From: Azoarcus sp.
Lineage (GTDB): Bacteria > Pseudomonadota > Gammaproteobacteria > Burkholderiales > Rhodocyclaceae
DNA: 41,541 nucleotides
Assembly: GCA_023230755.1 (NCBI GenBank)
Contig: JALNWS010000007.1
Span: forward strand, 1-41,541
Reading direction: 5' to 3'
In this document: piece after piece, positions 1 through 8,848 of the stretch
Numbering within the stretch: position 1 is the stretch's first letter
Layout: every line of letters begins with the position of its first letter
Notes under the pieces: model-generated
What the model saw: only the letters and a program-made list of their open reading frames with translations
What the model was told of the DNA's origin: nothing
Database searches by the model: none
Position numbers and translations under genes: made by a program

Positions 1-672
1 CAGTCCGGCGGACTGATCGCCCGCATCACGGATCGCTATTTCGGCCATGTCCGGCGACTCGATGAGCAGGACATCACCACATTCATTGCCCGTATTCAGG
101 AGCGTCTGCCCCGCTATCTCAAATACTTTCAGGATGCCGAAGCGAAAACCGGCATCGACTGGCGCTATCTTGCGGCCGTGGCCTATCAGGAGTCGCACTG
201 GGACCCGCTGGCCACATCGCGCACGGGCGTGCGCGGGATGATGATGTTGACTGCGGAAACGGCCGACCGCCTGGGCGTAAGCGATCGTCTCGATGCACGC
301 GAGAGCATTCTGGGCGGCGCTCGCTACTTTTCAATGATGGTGGATCAACTGCCGGACGAGATTCCGTCACCGGACCGCCTGTGGATGGCGACCGCCGCCT
401 ACAACCTGGGCATGGGGCACTTCAACGGCGCTCGCGCAATCGCCCGCCGACTGGGCAAGGACGAGACGTCGTGGTGGGAAATGAAATCCGTACTGCCGCT
501 GATGTCACGGCCGGAATACGCCGTGCGCCTCAAGTCGGGGCCGGCCCGCGGTGGTGAGGCGGTCATCATGACCGAGAACGTGCGCAACTTTCACGACATT
601 CTGAGCCGCCTCCAAACCATCGACCCTGCCCGATCAGGCCCGCCACAGCTGCGGCTGAGCCGACAGGATTAG
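1..672 (+). CDS. mltF: Membrane-bound lytic murein transglycosylase F, C-terminal part (5' end outside window)
   Basis: The reading frame is open from base 1 to a TAG at 670-672, so only the last 223 residues are visible. They contain the lysozyme-like catalytic domain: AAVAYQESHWDP carries the catalytic Glu, followed by GVRGMMMLT and AAYNLG, the usual transglycosylase motifs. The beginning (GLIARITDRYFGHVRRLD) is the linker typical of MltF, in which a periplasmic amino-acid-binding-like domain precedes the SLT domain; that first domain lies upstream of the window. MltF cleaves the glycan strand of peptidoglycan with formation of 1,6-anhydro-muramic acid, at the outer membrane. It converges on serS with only 10 bp between the stop codons. 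Confidence 0.88.
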   Translation, partial: QSGGLIARITDRYFGHVRRLDEQDITTFIARIQERLPRYLKYFQDAEAKTGIDWRYLAAVAYQESHWDPLATSRTGVRGMMMLTAETADRLGVSDRLDARESILGGARYFSMMVDQLPDEIPSPDRLWMATAAYNLGMGHFNGARAIARRLGKDETSWWEMKSVLPLMSRPEYAVRLKSGPARGGEAVIMTENVRNFHDILSRLQTIDPARSGPPQLRLSRQD

Positions 673-682
673 TCGTTAAATT

Positions 683-1975
683 TCAGGTGCCTGGCGTGAG
701 CACCTCGATGCCACTCATGTATGGACGCAGTACGGCAGGCACTTCGATCGACCCATCCGCACGCTGGTAATTCTCGAGCACGGCAACCAGCGTACGCCCA
801 ACCGCAAGCCCTGATCCGTTCAGCGTGTGCACCAGTTCGTTCTTGCCCTGAGCGTTCTTGAACCGGGCCTGCATGCGACGTGCCTGGAAAGCCTCGCAGT
901 TCGATACGCTGGAGATCTCGCGATAGGTGTTCTGCGCCGGTAGCCATACCTCCAGATCGTAAGTCTTGGCTGCGGAGAAGCCCATGTCGCCGGTACACAG
1001 GGTGATGACGCGGTAGGGCAACTCGAGCTTCTGCAGGATGGCCTCGGCGTGGCCGACCATTTCCTCGAGCGCGGCCGCGCTCTGTTCGGGATGCGTGATC
1101 TGTACCATTTCGACCTTGTCGAACTGGTGCTGACGGATCATGCCCCGGGTGTCACGACCTGCACTGCCCGCTTCCGAGCGGAAACACGGGCTGTGCGCGG
1201 TGAGTTTGATCGGCAGCGCATCGAGCGGCTGCACCTGTTCACGCACGCTGTTGGTGAGCGAGATCTCGGCGGTTGAGATCAGATACTGTTCGGCGCTCTC
1301 TTCGTCGCCACCACGCAGCACCCAGAACATGTCCTCCTTGAACTTGGGCAACTGCCCCGTGCCGACCAGTACATCGCGGTTGACGATGTACGGCGTGTAG
1401 CACTCAACATAGCCGTGTTCGCCGGTCTGCGTGTCGAGCATGAACTGGGCAAGGGAACGGTGCAGGCGGGCAATCTGGCCCCGCATGAAGGTGAAGCGTG
1501 ACCCGGAGAGCTTGGCACCGGTGTCAAAGTCGAGCCCGAGCGCCGCGCCCAGATCGACATGGTCCTTCACCTCAAAATCATAGACGCCGGGCGTACCCCA
1601 GCGACGCACCTCGACGTTGGCGGTTTCGTCCTCGCCGACCGGCACGCTTTCCTGCGGCAGGTTGGGCAGCCCCAAAAGAAACTCGTTGAGTTTCTCCAGT
1701 ACCAGCGGCAGCGACTGCTCGCAGCGTTTGAGTTCGTCGCCAAGCAGTCCAACCTCGGCCATGACCGCAGAGGCATCTTCGCCCTTGCCCTTGAGCATTC
1801 CGATCTGTTTGGACAGGCTGTTGCGTTGGGCCTGCAGTTCCTGGGTACGGGTCTGAAGCTGCTTGCGTTCCTCTTCGAGCGCGAGGAAGGCAGCGGTGTC
1901 GAGTTGAAGCCCGCGCGTGGCCAGGCGGGCCGCCACCACGTCGAGCTGAGTGCGAAGCATCTGGATATCGAGCAT
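683..1975 (-). CDS. serS: Seryl-tRNA synthetase
   Basis: This 430-residue protein charges tRNA-Ser (and tRNA-Sec where present) with serine. The N-terminal ~100 residues are a charged, heptad-like helical arm (EERKQLQTRTQELQAQRNSL) that grips the tRNA long variable arm. The class II catalytic core follows, with motif 2 around SPCFRSEAGSAGRDTRG and motif 3 GSGLAVGRTLVAVLENYQ near the C terminus. Length is normal for bacterial SerRS. The ATG at 1973-1975 is preceded by an AGGAA-type ribosome site. It belongs to the conserved ftsK-lolA-rarA-serS neighbourhood, although here a small oppositely oriented ORF separates it from rarA, so it probably has its own promoter in 1976-2235. Confidence 0.98.
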   Translation of the reverse strand: MLDIQMLRTQLDVVAARLATRGLQLDTAAFLALEEERKQLQTRTQELQAQRNSLSKQIGMLKGKGEDASAVMAEVGLLGDELKRCEQSLPLVLEKLNEFLLGLPNLPQESVPVGEDETANVEVRRWGTPGVYDFEVKDHVDLGAALGLDFDTGAKLSGSRFTFMRGQIARLHRSLAQFMLDTQTGEHGYVECYTPYIVNRDVLVGTGQLPKFKEDMFWVLRGGDEESAEQYLISTAEISLTNSVREQVQPLDALPIKLTAHSPCFRSEAGSAGRDTRGMIRQHQFDKVEMVQITHPEQSAAALEEMVGHAEAILQKLELPYRVITLCTGDMGFSAAKTYDLEVWLPAQNTYREISSVSNCEAFQARRMQARFKNAQGKNELVHTLNGSGLAVGRTLVAVLENYQRADGSIEVPAVLRPYMSGIEVLTPGT

Positions 1976-2080
1976 CGGTTATTCCTGAAGCGGTTTTGAA
2001 TCAGATAGTTAGACGGGACTACTGAGAAGGTGCAGTTGATCAGGCGTCTAAGCCATGGGTCGGAAAGCGTATTTCATGTC

Positions 2081-2097
2081 TGCACCAAAATGGTACA
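2081..2097. promoter_or_regulatory. NtrC-like enhancer palindrome
   Basis: TGCACCAAAATGGTACA is a 17-bp dyad that differs at one base from the enteric NtrC consensus TGCACCA-N3-TGGTGCA. It lies about 140 bp upstream of the 87-aa ORF and about 105 bp upstream of serS. No properly spaced sigma-54 -24/-12 element was found: the nearest candidate, TGGG...TTGCA at 2143-2160, has a GG-to-GC spacing one base too long. NtrC binding is therefore inference only. Confidence 0.35.
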
Positions 2098-2155
2098 CTG
2101 CACAACTTAATTATAAAAAACAATCGCTTAGAATACTTTCATTGGGTAACTGTTC

Positions 2156-2183
2156 TTGCAAACAAGGCGCTGTAGCATAAAAT
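2156..2183 (+). promoter_or_regulatory. Sigma-70-like promoter of the 87-aa ORF
   Basis: TTGCAA at 2156-2161 and TAAAAT at 2178-2183 are separated by 16 bp, giving a plausible -35/-10 pair. A start near 2190 would leave a leader of about 45 nt that ends in the GGAGGAG ribosome site. The surrounding 2100-2190 stretch is strikingly AT-rich compared with the rest of the window. Confidence 0.4.
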
Positions 2184-2235
2184 GAAATCAGGGAATGATG
2201 CTGCGTCAGACAGCACAATACTGGAGGAGTAAAGG

Positions 2236-2499
2236 ATGCTATCCATTCGAGACTGCCTGGATTATTGTGATCTCACCGAAGATGAAGTTGCCTTGATTGC
2301 CGAGCACGAAGGCATTCCGGACGCGGCTGCCGCGCAGGTGGCATGCGGTCTGGTCCAGACCCCTGAAGGGGTGGTTCTGCTGACACAATACATGCTTGAT
2401 CTGATTGAAAAAGCCGATGAACGTGGTCAGATTGAAAAGGCCACAATGGCGCGCAGCCTGTGCTCTAAGTTCATGACCGACCACCCTCTGCCGCACTGA
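2236..2499 (+). CDS. Small conserved-looking protein of unknown function (87 aa)
   Basis: I do not recognise the family. The ORF has a very good ribosome site (GGAGGAG, 5-6 nt before the ATG), its own AT-rich promoter region and normal codon usage, so it is very probably real. The product is acidic and soluble, predicted mostly helical, with four cysteines (two close together in RDCLDYCDL, one in VACGL, one in RSLCSKF). There is no signal peptide or membrane segment. It sits in opposite orientation between rarA and serS, interrupting an otherwise widely conserved gene order. The NtrC-like dyad upstream could link it to nitrogen status, but that is speculative. Confidence 0.7.
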   Translation: MLSIRDCLDYCDLTEDEVALIAEHEGIPDAAAAQVACGLVQTPEGVVLLTQYMLDLIEKADERGQIEKATMARSLCSKFMTDHPLPH

Positions 2500-2533
2500 G
2501 TTCTTCCGCATCAATTCGATCATTCTTTATGTA

Positions 2534-3868
2534 TCAGCGTGGCGTCTGCGCCGGGTCGGGCTGTGTGTTTGCAGCTTCGTCCAGGCGGCGCAGATGCGCG
2601 AGTTTTTCTGCGATCCTGGCTTCCATTCCGCGCGCGACAGGCTGGTACCACGCGGGAGCCGCCATGCCATCGGGCAGATAGTTCTCGCCCGCGGCATAGG
2701 CCTCGGGTTCATCGTGCGCGTAGCGGTAGGTCTTGCCGTAGCCGAGCGACTTCATGAGCCGCGTCGGCGCATTGCGCAGGTGCAGGGGCACCGGTTGTGA
2801 GCCCGATTCCGCCACATGCTTTCGTGCGGCGTTGTAGGCTTTGTACACCGCATTCGACTTTGCCGCACAGGCCAGAAACACCGCCGCCTGAGCAAGTGCG
2901 AGTTCGCCTTCGGGCGAACCCAGGCGCTCATAAGTTGCGCAGGCATTGAGACAGATCTCCTGCGCCCGCGGGTCGGCAAGGCCGATATCCTCGATTGCCA
3001 TGCGCAGCAGACGGCGACCGATGTAGTGCGGATCAGCACCGCCGTCCAGCATCCGGCACAGCCAGTAGAGTGCTGCGTCCGGGCTTGAGCCGCGTACAGA
3101 CTTGTGCAATGCGGAGATTTGATCGTAGAACGCCTCGCCACCCTTGTCGAAACGACGCAGATTGCGCGACAGGGCCTGATCGACAAACTCGGCGCCAACC
3201 GGGTTCACCCCTGCTGTGTCGGCAGCAACCTGGATTTGCTCGACCAGGTTCATCAAGCGCCGTCCGTCGCCATCCGCAAAGCCGATCAGCCGCTCGCGGG
3301 CGGCCTCCTCCACTTCCAGCTCAGGACAGGCAATCAGGCGCGCACGTTCGAACAGCGCGCCCATCGTCTCCGCATCCAGTGATTCGAGCACATACACCGC
3401 AGCTCGCGACAACAAGGCCGAATTGACCTCGAAAGACGGATTTTCGGTCGTCGCGCCAATAAAGGTCACCAGCCCCTGCTCAACGAACGGCAGAAAAGCA
3501 TCCTGCTGCGACTTGTTGAAGCGGTGAACTTCGTCTACGAACAGAATCGTGTGCCGGCCGCGCGCCTTGGCCGCCTGGGCCTGCTGTATCGCCTCACGAA
3601 TTTCCTTGACCCCGGAGAACACGGCAGACAGGGACACGAAGTCGGCATCGAAGCCCTTGGCCATCAATCGCGCGAGTGTGGTTTTGCCCACACCAGGCGG
3701 TCCCCACAGGATCATCGAATGCGGCTTGCCCGACTCGAAGGCCAAACGTAGCGGTTTGCCCGCCCCGAGCAGATGACGCTGCCCTGCCACTTCGTCGAGC
3801 GTGGCCGGGCGCATGCGCTCTGCCAGCGGCACGTTTGGCGGCGATTGTGATTCGAAAAGATCGCTCAT
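2534..3868 (-). CDS. rarA: Replication-associated recombination AAA+ ATPase RarA (MgsA)
   Basis: RarA is a clamp-loader-like AAA+ ATPase that acts at stalled replication forks, related to eukaryotic WRNIP1/Mgs1. Walker A is GPPGVGKT (residues about 56-63), Walker B is ILFVDE (about 108-113) followed by VHRFNKSQQD, and the C-terminal half carries the tetramerisation/helical region typical of the family. I chose the ATG giving MSDLFESQ (444 aa), 10 bp after the lolA stop. A longer start at 3892 (MVRPDTLAM) would overlap lolA, and the shorter N terminus matches the family better (short tail, then PLAERMRP). It is co-directional with lolA and ftsK and probably in one operon with them. Confidence 0.95.
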   Translation of the reverse strand: MSDLFESQSPPNVPLAERMRPATLDEVAGQRHLLGAGKPLRLAFESGKPHSMILWGPPGVGKTTLARLMAKGFDADFVSLSAVFSGVKEIREAIQQAQAAKARGRHTILFVDEVHRFNKSQQDAFLPFVEQGLVTFIGATTENPSFEVNSALLSRAAVYVLESLDAETMGALFERARLIACPELEVEEAARERLIGFADGDGRRLMNLVEQIQVAADTAGVNPVGAEFVDQALSRNLRRFDKGGEAFYDQISALHKSVRGSSPDAALYWLCRMLDGGADPHYIGRRLLRMAIEDIGLADPRAQEICLNACATYERLGSPEGELALAQAAVFLACAAKSNAVYKAYNAARKHVAESGSQPVPLHLRNAPTRLMKSLGYGKTYRYAHDEPEAYAAGENYLPDGMAAPAWYQPVARGMEARIAEKLAHLRRLDEAANTQPDPAQTPR

Positions 3869-3878
3869 CGCCAATGTG

Positions 3879-4508
3879 TCAGGGCGTACCAATCACGTCA
3901 GCACCGGCAGGTGGCACAAAACGGAAACGTCCTGCGTCCTGCACCGGATTGGCCTGCAAGCGCGTAAAGCGGATGAGCGTGGTCTGGCCAAAGTTGTCAC
4001 GCAGCTCCATACGCTTGAGGTGACCGTCCTGCAGCCCGATACGCATCGACTCGAAACTGCTCTCGGCCTTGCGCGGGCGGGCATCAACCCAGGACAGACC
4101 ATCGCTGTCACCACCGTCGCCCAACACAAAATCCTTCTCAAGATCGCCCTGCCCGAACAGAATCGCCGCTGGCGTCGCGCCCAGCGCATCACCAATCGGA
4201 CGTACCGTGACCTGATTGAGATCCCGGTCCCACGACCACAGACGTTCGCCATCGCCGACCAGCAACTGCTGGTAAGGCAGTTCGTATTCCCAGCGGAACT
4301 TGCCCGGACGGGAGAATGCAAAACGACCGGCGGCCAGTTGCGGCTTGCGCCCCGAGCGCGCCATCACGGTCTGCTCAAAATCACCTTCTGCACTGCGTGT
4401 GGCGGAAACAAACTGACGCAACTGGGCGATCGCGTCCGCGGCAAACGCCGAACCGCCTGCGAGCGCTATTACGGTCGCCACAACGAGCTTGAGAGCATTC
4501 ATCTTCAT
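3879..4508 (-). CDS. lolA: Outer-membrane lipoprotein carrier protein LolA
   Basis: LolA is the periplasmic chaperone that takes lipoproteins from the LolCDE transporter and hands them to LolB at the outer membrane. The 209-residue product starts with a classic Sec signal peptide (MKMNALKLVVATVIALAGGSAFAA, cleavage after AFA). Family features include FEQTVMARSGRKP..AAGRFAFSRPGKFRWEY, which forms the hydrophobic-cavity strands, and a C-terminal F-x-F-x-PP segment. The ATG overlaps the ftsK stop as ATGA, which suggests translational coupling. An AAGGAAGG ribosome site lies just upstream, inside ftsK. A second in-frame ATG two codons in is possible. Confidence 0.96.
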   Translation of the reverse strand: MKMNALKLVVATVIALAGGSAFAADAIAQLRQFVSATRSAEGDFEQTVMARSGRKPQLAAGRFAFSRPGKFRWEYELPYQQLLVGDGERLWSWDRDLNQVTVRPIGDALGATPAAILFGQGDLEKDFVLGDGGDSDGLSWVDARPRKAESSFESMRIGLQDGHLKRMELRDNFGQTTLIRFTRLQANPVQDAGRFRFVPPAGADVIGTP

Positions 4509-6793
4509 TCGCCTTCCTTCGGCGGTACGATCACTTCGCGATTGCCATTGCTGCCCATCGACGACACCAGGCCTGCCCGCTCCATCTGCTCGATAAGGCG
4601 CGCCGCACGGTTGTAGCCGATGCGCAAATGACGCTGCACCAGTGAAATCGACGGACGACGGGTCTTGATCACGATCTCGACGGCCTGATCGTAGAGCGCA
4701 TCCGTTTCGGTGTCGCCCCCGTCTCCGCCACCCAGCGCGGCCTCGAGATCATCCTCGGGTGCCGCCAGGATGCCGTCAACGTAATCCGGTGGTCCCAGCC
4801 CCTTGAGGTGATCGACGACCTTGTGCACTTCTTCATCGGCCACGAACGCACCATGCACGCGCACCGGCAAGCCCGTACCGGGCGCCAGATAGAGCATGTC
4901 ACCCATGCCCAGCAGTGCCTCGGCGCCCATCTGGTCGAGGATCGTGCGGGAGTCGATCTTGCTCGACACCTGGAAGGAAATACGGGTGGGCACGTTGGCC
5001 TTGATCAATCCGGTAATGACGTCGACTGAAGGCCGCTGAGTGGCGAGAATGAGGTGGATACCGGCCGCCCGTGCTTTCTGCGCCAGACGGGCGATCAGTT
5101 CTTCGACCTTCTTGCCCACCACCATCATCATGTCGGCCAGCTCATCGACCACAACCACAATGTACGGCAGGGTGTCGAGTGGCTCGGGGCTTTCAGGCGT
5201 AATCGAGAACGGGTTGGTCAGCGGAGTTTCATTCTTGCGCGCCTCGACCACCGCCTTGTTGAAGCCTGCGAGGTTACGCACACCAACCGCTGCCATCAGC
5301 TTGTAGCGCTTGTCCATCTCGGTCACGCACCAGTTGAGCGCGTTGGCTGCGTGCTTCATGTCGGTCACGACCGGCGCCAGCAAATGCGGGATGCCTTCGT
5401 AGATCGACAGTTCAAGCATCTTCGGGTCAACCATGATCAGACGCACGCGCTCGGGTTCGCTCTTGTACACAAGCGACAGGATCATCGCGTTGATACCAAC
5501 CGACTTGCCCGAACCCGTCGTACCTGCCACCAGCAGGTGGGGCATCTTCGCCAGATCAGCGACCACCGGCTGACCACCGATGTCCTTGCCCAGGGCTACC
5601 GTGAGCGGAGAGTTCATGTCGTTATAGGCACGCGAGCCCAGAATCTCGGACAAGCGCACGGTCTGGCGCTTGGGATTCGGCAGCTCCAGCGCCATGCAGG
5701 ACTTGCCAGGCACGGTTTCCACCATGCGGATCGACACCATCGACAGCGCCCGAGCCAGGTCCTTGGCCAGGTTCACTACCTGGCTGCCTTTCACACCGAC
5801 AGCGGGCTCGATCTCGTAGCGCGTAATGACCGGGCCGGGATAAGCCGCCAGCACCTTCACTTCGACGCCAAAATCGGCCAGCTTCGTCTCGATCAGGCGT
5901 GAGGTAAACGCAAGCGCCTCGGCCGAAGGCGGTTCGCCATTGACGGTCGGCGGATCGAGCAGACCCAGCGGCGGAATCGCGCCTTCGCCGACATCGGTAA
6001 ACAGCTTCTGCTGGCGCTCTTTCTCGAGCCGTGGCGAGCGCGGCACTTCGGCGACGGCAGGTTCGATACGCAGCGGAGGTGGAGGCGCCTGCTCGACCTT
6101 CCGTCGCCGGGTTTCGATGACCGCTTCACGCTTCTGGGCCACCTCCTGACCGACCCGGCGATCCTTCCAGCGCTGCCAGGCGGCCTGCGCGCCGAGCACG
6201 GCCTGCTCGATCAGACCGCCCACACGCTCTGCGGCAGACAGCCACGAAATACCGGTAAACAGGGACAGGCCGGAGGCCATCAGCGCCAGCAGCAACAAGG
6301 TGCCACCGGTAAAGCCGAAGTTGCGCTGCACGACCTGCCCGAACTCCATGCCGAAAAGGCCGCCAGGCGACAATGGCAGCGATGCGCCATGTGAATGAAA
6401 ACGCAGAAACTCAAGCGCGCTGCTGGTAAGCAGCACAACGAGGAAGCCTGCAAACACGAAAAAGAAGGAACGTCGATCAAGCGTCAATTGCTTCTTGATC
6501 CGTCTCAGCCCCCACATCAGCGCATAGCCGAGGAAAACGAACCACCACCAGGCGGAGATACCGTGCAGGTAAAGCAGGAGATCGGCCAGCCAGGCGCCAA
6601 AGCGGCCACCCGGATTACTGACGCGGGATACCGCAGAGGCGTGGGACCAGCCCGGATCGGCCTTGTTGTAGCCCAACAGCACCAGACCGATATAGAGCGA
6701 CATCACGCCCAGAATCAGCCAGCGAGCTTCTTGCAACAACAGCGAGATTTTTTCGGGCAGGGGCTGGGAACGGGATGACGAGCGAGACAGCAT
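4505..6793 (-). CDS. ftsK: DNA translocase FtsK
   Basis: FtsK couples cell division to chromosome segregation by pumping DNA at the septum and activating XerCD at dif. The protein has four N-terminal membrane segments (about residues 25-41, 70-97, 108-127 and 162-186 from the chosen ATG), a short charged linker, the motor domain with Walker A AGTTGSGKS and Walker B YIVVVVDELADMM, and a C-terminal winged-helix gamma domain (RPSISLVQRHLRIGYNRAARLIE) that reads KOPS sequences. At 762 residues it is one of the short-linker FtsKs. Start is uncertain: a TTG at 6823 has a GAGG ribosome-like site, but a perfect TATAAT on the minus strand (6833-6838) would place the mRNA start almost on that TTG. I therefore prefer the ATG at 6793, which lacks a clear ribosome site. 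Confidence 0.95.
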   Translation of the reverse strand: MLSRSSSRSQPLPEKISLLLQEARWLILGVMSLYIGLVLLGYNKADPGWSHASAVSRVSNPGGRFGAWLADLLLYLHGISAWWWFVFLGYALMWGLRRIKKQLTLDRRSFFFVFAGFLVVLLTSSALEFLRFHSHGASLPLSPGGLFGMEFGQVVQRNFGFTGGTLLLLALMASGLSLFTGISWLSAAERVGGLIEQAVLGAQAAWQRWKDRRVGQEVAQKREAVIETRRRKVEQAPPPPLRIEPAVAEVPRSPRLEKERQQKLFTDVGEGAIPPLGLLDPPTVNGEPPSAEALAFTSRLIETKLADFGVEVKVLAAYPGPVITRYEIEPAVGVKGSQVVNLAKDLARALSMVSIRMVETVPGKSCMALELPNPKRQTVRLSEILGSRAYNDMNSPLTVALGKDIGGQPVVADLAKMPHLLVAGTTGSGKSVGINAMILSLVYKSEPERVRLIMVDPKMLELSIYEGIPHLLAPVVTDMKHAANALNWCVTEMDKRYKLMAAVGVRNLAGFNKAVVEARKNETPLTNPFSITPESPEPLDTLPYIVVVVDELADMMMVVGKKVEELIARLAQKARAAGIHLILATQRPSVDVITGLIKANVPTRISFQVSSKIDSRTILDQMGAEALLGMGDMLYLAPGTGLPVRVHGAFVADEEVHKVVDHLKGLGPPDYVDGILAAPEDDLEAALGGGDGGDTETDALYDQAVEIVIKTRRPSISLVQRHLRIGYNRAARLIEQMERAGLVSSMGSNGNREVIVPPKEGE

Positions 6794-6935
6794 CAGAGGG
6801 ATCTGGAATCGGGACAGAGGCAACGGACCTCGATTATATGCGATCAGCCGGCCCCGCCGCCCCCGATGTTGCCGCGCGAAACAAACTGGCTTGCCATCAC
6901 GACGGGCAAACGCGTGCTGCCAGGGCCCGCGACGC

Positions 6936-7607
6936 TCAGACCCCGCTCAGACGCTCGCGCAAAATGATGCCCTGCGGCGTTTCCTCGATCAGCCCTTGCT
7001 GGCCGAGATCCTTCATGACCCGGCTCACCATCTCACGCGAGGCGCCGATCATCTTGGCGATGTCCTGCTTGGAAATCTTGCGCACGACAACCGTCGTACC
7101 GTCGACATCCTCGGCCATCTCGATCAGCAGACCTGCAACCCGGCCATATACATCCATCAGCGCAAGACTCTCGATCTTGCGGTCGGCATTGCGCAGACGC
7201 TCCGACAGATTGCACATGATGCGCCATGCGACTTCGAAGTTTTCCTGCATCAGCTGGCGGAAATCCTGCTTGGAAATCATCACCAGATCCGCAGCCACCA
7301 CCGCCACGACCGAGGCCGAACGGGGTTGCTCGCCGAACATACCCATCTCGCCGAACAGTTCGCCCTGTCCGAGAATGGACAGGATGACCTCGCGTCCGTC
7401 TTCGTCACTGACCACCACCTTGAGACTGCCGGTCAGTACGAAATAGACGTAATCGGTACGATCCCCGGCACGGACCACCGACTGCCCGCGCGGAAAACGT
7501 CGCATCATCGCCACGCGTGCGACCGATGCGAGCACGTCGTCCGGGAAACCGACGAACAGCGGAAAAGTTTTGAGAGCGGTGATTGAAACCGAAGTAGCTT
7601 GACTCAT
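6936..7607 (-). CDS. Crp/Fnr-family transcriptional regulator upstream of ftsK
   Basis: This is a 223-aa regulator with an N-terminal cyclic-nucleotide-binding-like beta-roll (VVRAGDRTDYVYFVLTGSLKVV, then GQGELFGEMGMFGEQPRSASV, which resembles the phosphate-binding cassette of Crp) and a C-terminal winged helix (ISKQDIAKMIGASREMVSRVMKDL). There are no N-terminal cysteines, so it is not an Fe-S FNR. The cassette with GELFGE and PRSAS suggests a nucleotide ligand such as cAMP, but that is inferred. MSQATSV is chosen as start because GGAG lies 6 nt upstream; the longer frame to 7640 lacks support. It is divergent from trxB and precedes ftsK on the same strand, the place held by lrp in enterics. 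It is separated from ftsK by about 140 bp. Confidence 0.92.
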   Translation of the reverse strand: MSQATSVSITALKTFPLFVGFPDDVLASVARVAMMRRFPRGQSVVRAGDRTDYVYFVLTGSLKVVVSDEDGREVILSILGQGELFGEMGMFGEQPRSASVVAVVAADLVMISKQDFRQLMQENFEVAWRIMCNLSERLRNADRKIESLALMDVYGRVAGLLIEMAEDVDGTTVVVRKISKQDIAKMIGASREMVSRVMKDLGQQGLIEETPQGIILRERLSGV

Positions 7608-7832
7608 GAAATCTCCGTCTGGCGGGCGTTTGAGCGGCAACGATCGTCTGAATTTATATGATGGGCGAGAGTATAAACGAATGAATGACTGCGCTGCTCA
7701 CCATGGATCACGAGGGCTCACGCGCTTTCTGGTCGCCCTGCGCCCATCCGCCCCGCGCGCAGCCTTCCGCACATGGCCTCCAATTGGCGCGGGCTATCGA
7801 ATCGATTGATCTGAGCGGTGTGGCCGGTCGGC

Positions 7833-7838
7833 TATAAT
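7833..7838 (+). promoter_or_regulatory. -10 element of trxB
   Basis: TATAAT matches the sigma-70 -10 consensus exactly and lies about 35 bp before the trxB ATG. No good -35 hexamer was found at 16-18 bp, which hints at activator dependence. The divergent Crp-like regulator is an obvious candidate. Confidence 0.5.
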
Positions 7839-7872
7839 TCGCGCCATTGCCAACACGCTGGAACGCTACATC

Positions 7873-8826
7873 ATGACTACCAAGCACGCCCGCCTGCTCA
7901 TTCTCGGCTCCGGCCCCGCAGGCTACACTGCGGCCGTCTATGCGGCCCGAGCCAACCTCAACCCGGTCATGATCACCGGCCTCGCCCAAGGCGGACAGCT
8001 GATGACGACCACCGAGGTCGACAACTGGCCGGCGGATGCGGACGGGGTGATGGGACCGGACCTGATGTCGCGCTTCCAGAAGCACGCCGAGCGCTTCAAC
8101 ACCGAAATGATCTTCGACCACATTCACACGGCGAAGCTGAGCGAACGCCCGTTCCGACTCATCGGTGACTCCGGTGAATACACCTGTGACGCACTGATCA
8201 TCTCCACTGGCGCAACCGCAAAATATCTCGGCCTGTCGTCGGAAGAGAAATTCTCCGGCCGCGGCGTGTCCGCCTGCGCCACCTGCGACGGCTTCTTCTA
8301 CCGGAATCAGGACGTGGCCGTGATCGGCGGCGGTAACACCGCTGTCGAAGAAGCACTCTACCTCGCCAACATCGCCAGGAAGGTCACCGTCGTACACCGC
8401 CGCGAAATATTCCGCGCCGAGAAAATCATGATCGACAAGATGATGGAGAAGGTTGCAGCCGGAAAAATCGAACTCGTGCTCAACGCCACCCTCGACGAAG
8501 TGCTCGGCGACAATACCGGCGTGACCGGAATGCGGGTAAAGGACGTGAACTCCGGCGAGACGCGCGACGTGGCACTGCATGGCGTTTTCATCGCCATCGG
8601 CCACAAGCCCAACACCGAGATTTTCGAAGGCCAGATCGAGATGGAAGGCGGTTACATCGTCACCGAGGGCGGCCATCATGGCAACGCAACCCAGACCAGC
8701 ATCAAGGGCATCTTCGCAGCGGGCGACGTGCAGGATCACATCTACCGGCAGGCTGTAACCTCGGCTGGCACCGGCTGCATGGCCGCACTCGACGCCGAGC
8801 GTTATCTGGACGCGCTGGGCCACTGA
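7873..8826 (+). CDS. trxB: Thioredoxin reductase
   Basis: This 317-residue flavoenzyme reduces thioredoxin with NADPH. The FAD-binding GSGPAGYTAAVYAAR motif is at residues 12-26. The redox-active disulfide CATC is at residues 135-138, the same positions as in E. coli TrxB. The NADPH-binding GGGNTAVEEALYL follows, and the C-terminal FAD motif GIFAAGDVQD is present, so this is a complete low-molecular-weight bacterial enzyme. It lies divergent from the Crp-like regulator and 22 bp upstream of the Smr-domain gene, with which it may be co-transcribed. Confidence 0.98.
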   Translation: MTTKHARLLILGSGPAGYTAAVYAARANLNPVMITGLAQGGQLMTTTEVDNWPADADGVMGPDLMSRFQKHAERFNTEMIFDHIHTAKLSERPFRLIGDSGEYTCDALIISTGATAKYLGLSSEEKFSGRGVSACATCDGFFYRNQDVAVIGGGNTAVEEALYLANIARKVTVVHRREIFRAEKIMIDKMMEKVAAGKIELVLNATLDEVLGDNTGVTGMRVKDVNSGETRDVALHGVFIAIGHKPNTEIFEGQIEMEGGYIVTEGGHHGNATQTSIKGIFAAGDVQDHIYRQAVTSAGTGCMAALDAERYLDALGH

Positions 8827-8848
8827 GCCCCGCTCACAAGCGCAAGCG

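Noticed and set aside
2143..2160. Sigma-54-like -24/-12 element before the 87-aa ORF
   Set aside because: GG-to-GC spacing is one base longer than sigma-54 tolerates and the -24 side lacks TGGCAC; a sigma-70 pair fits better.
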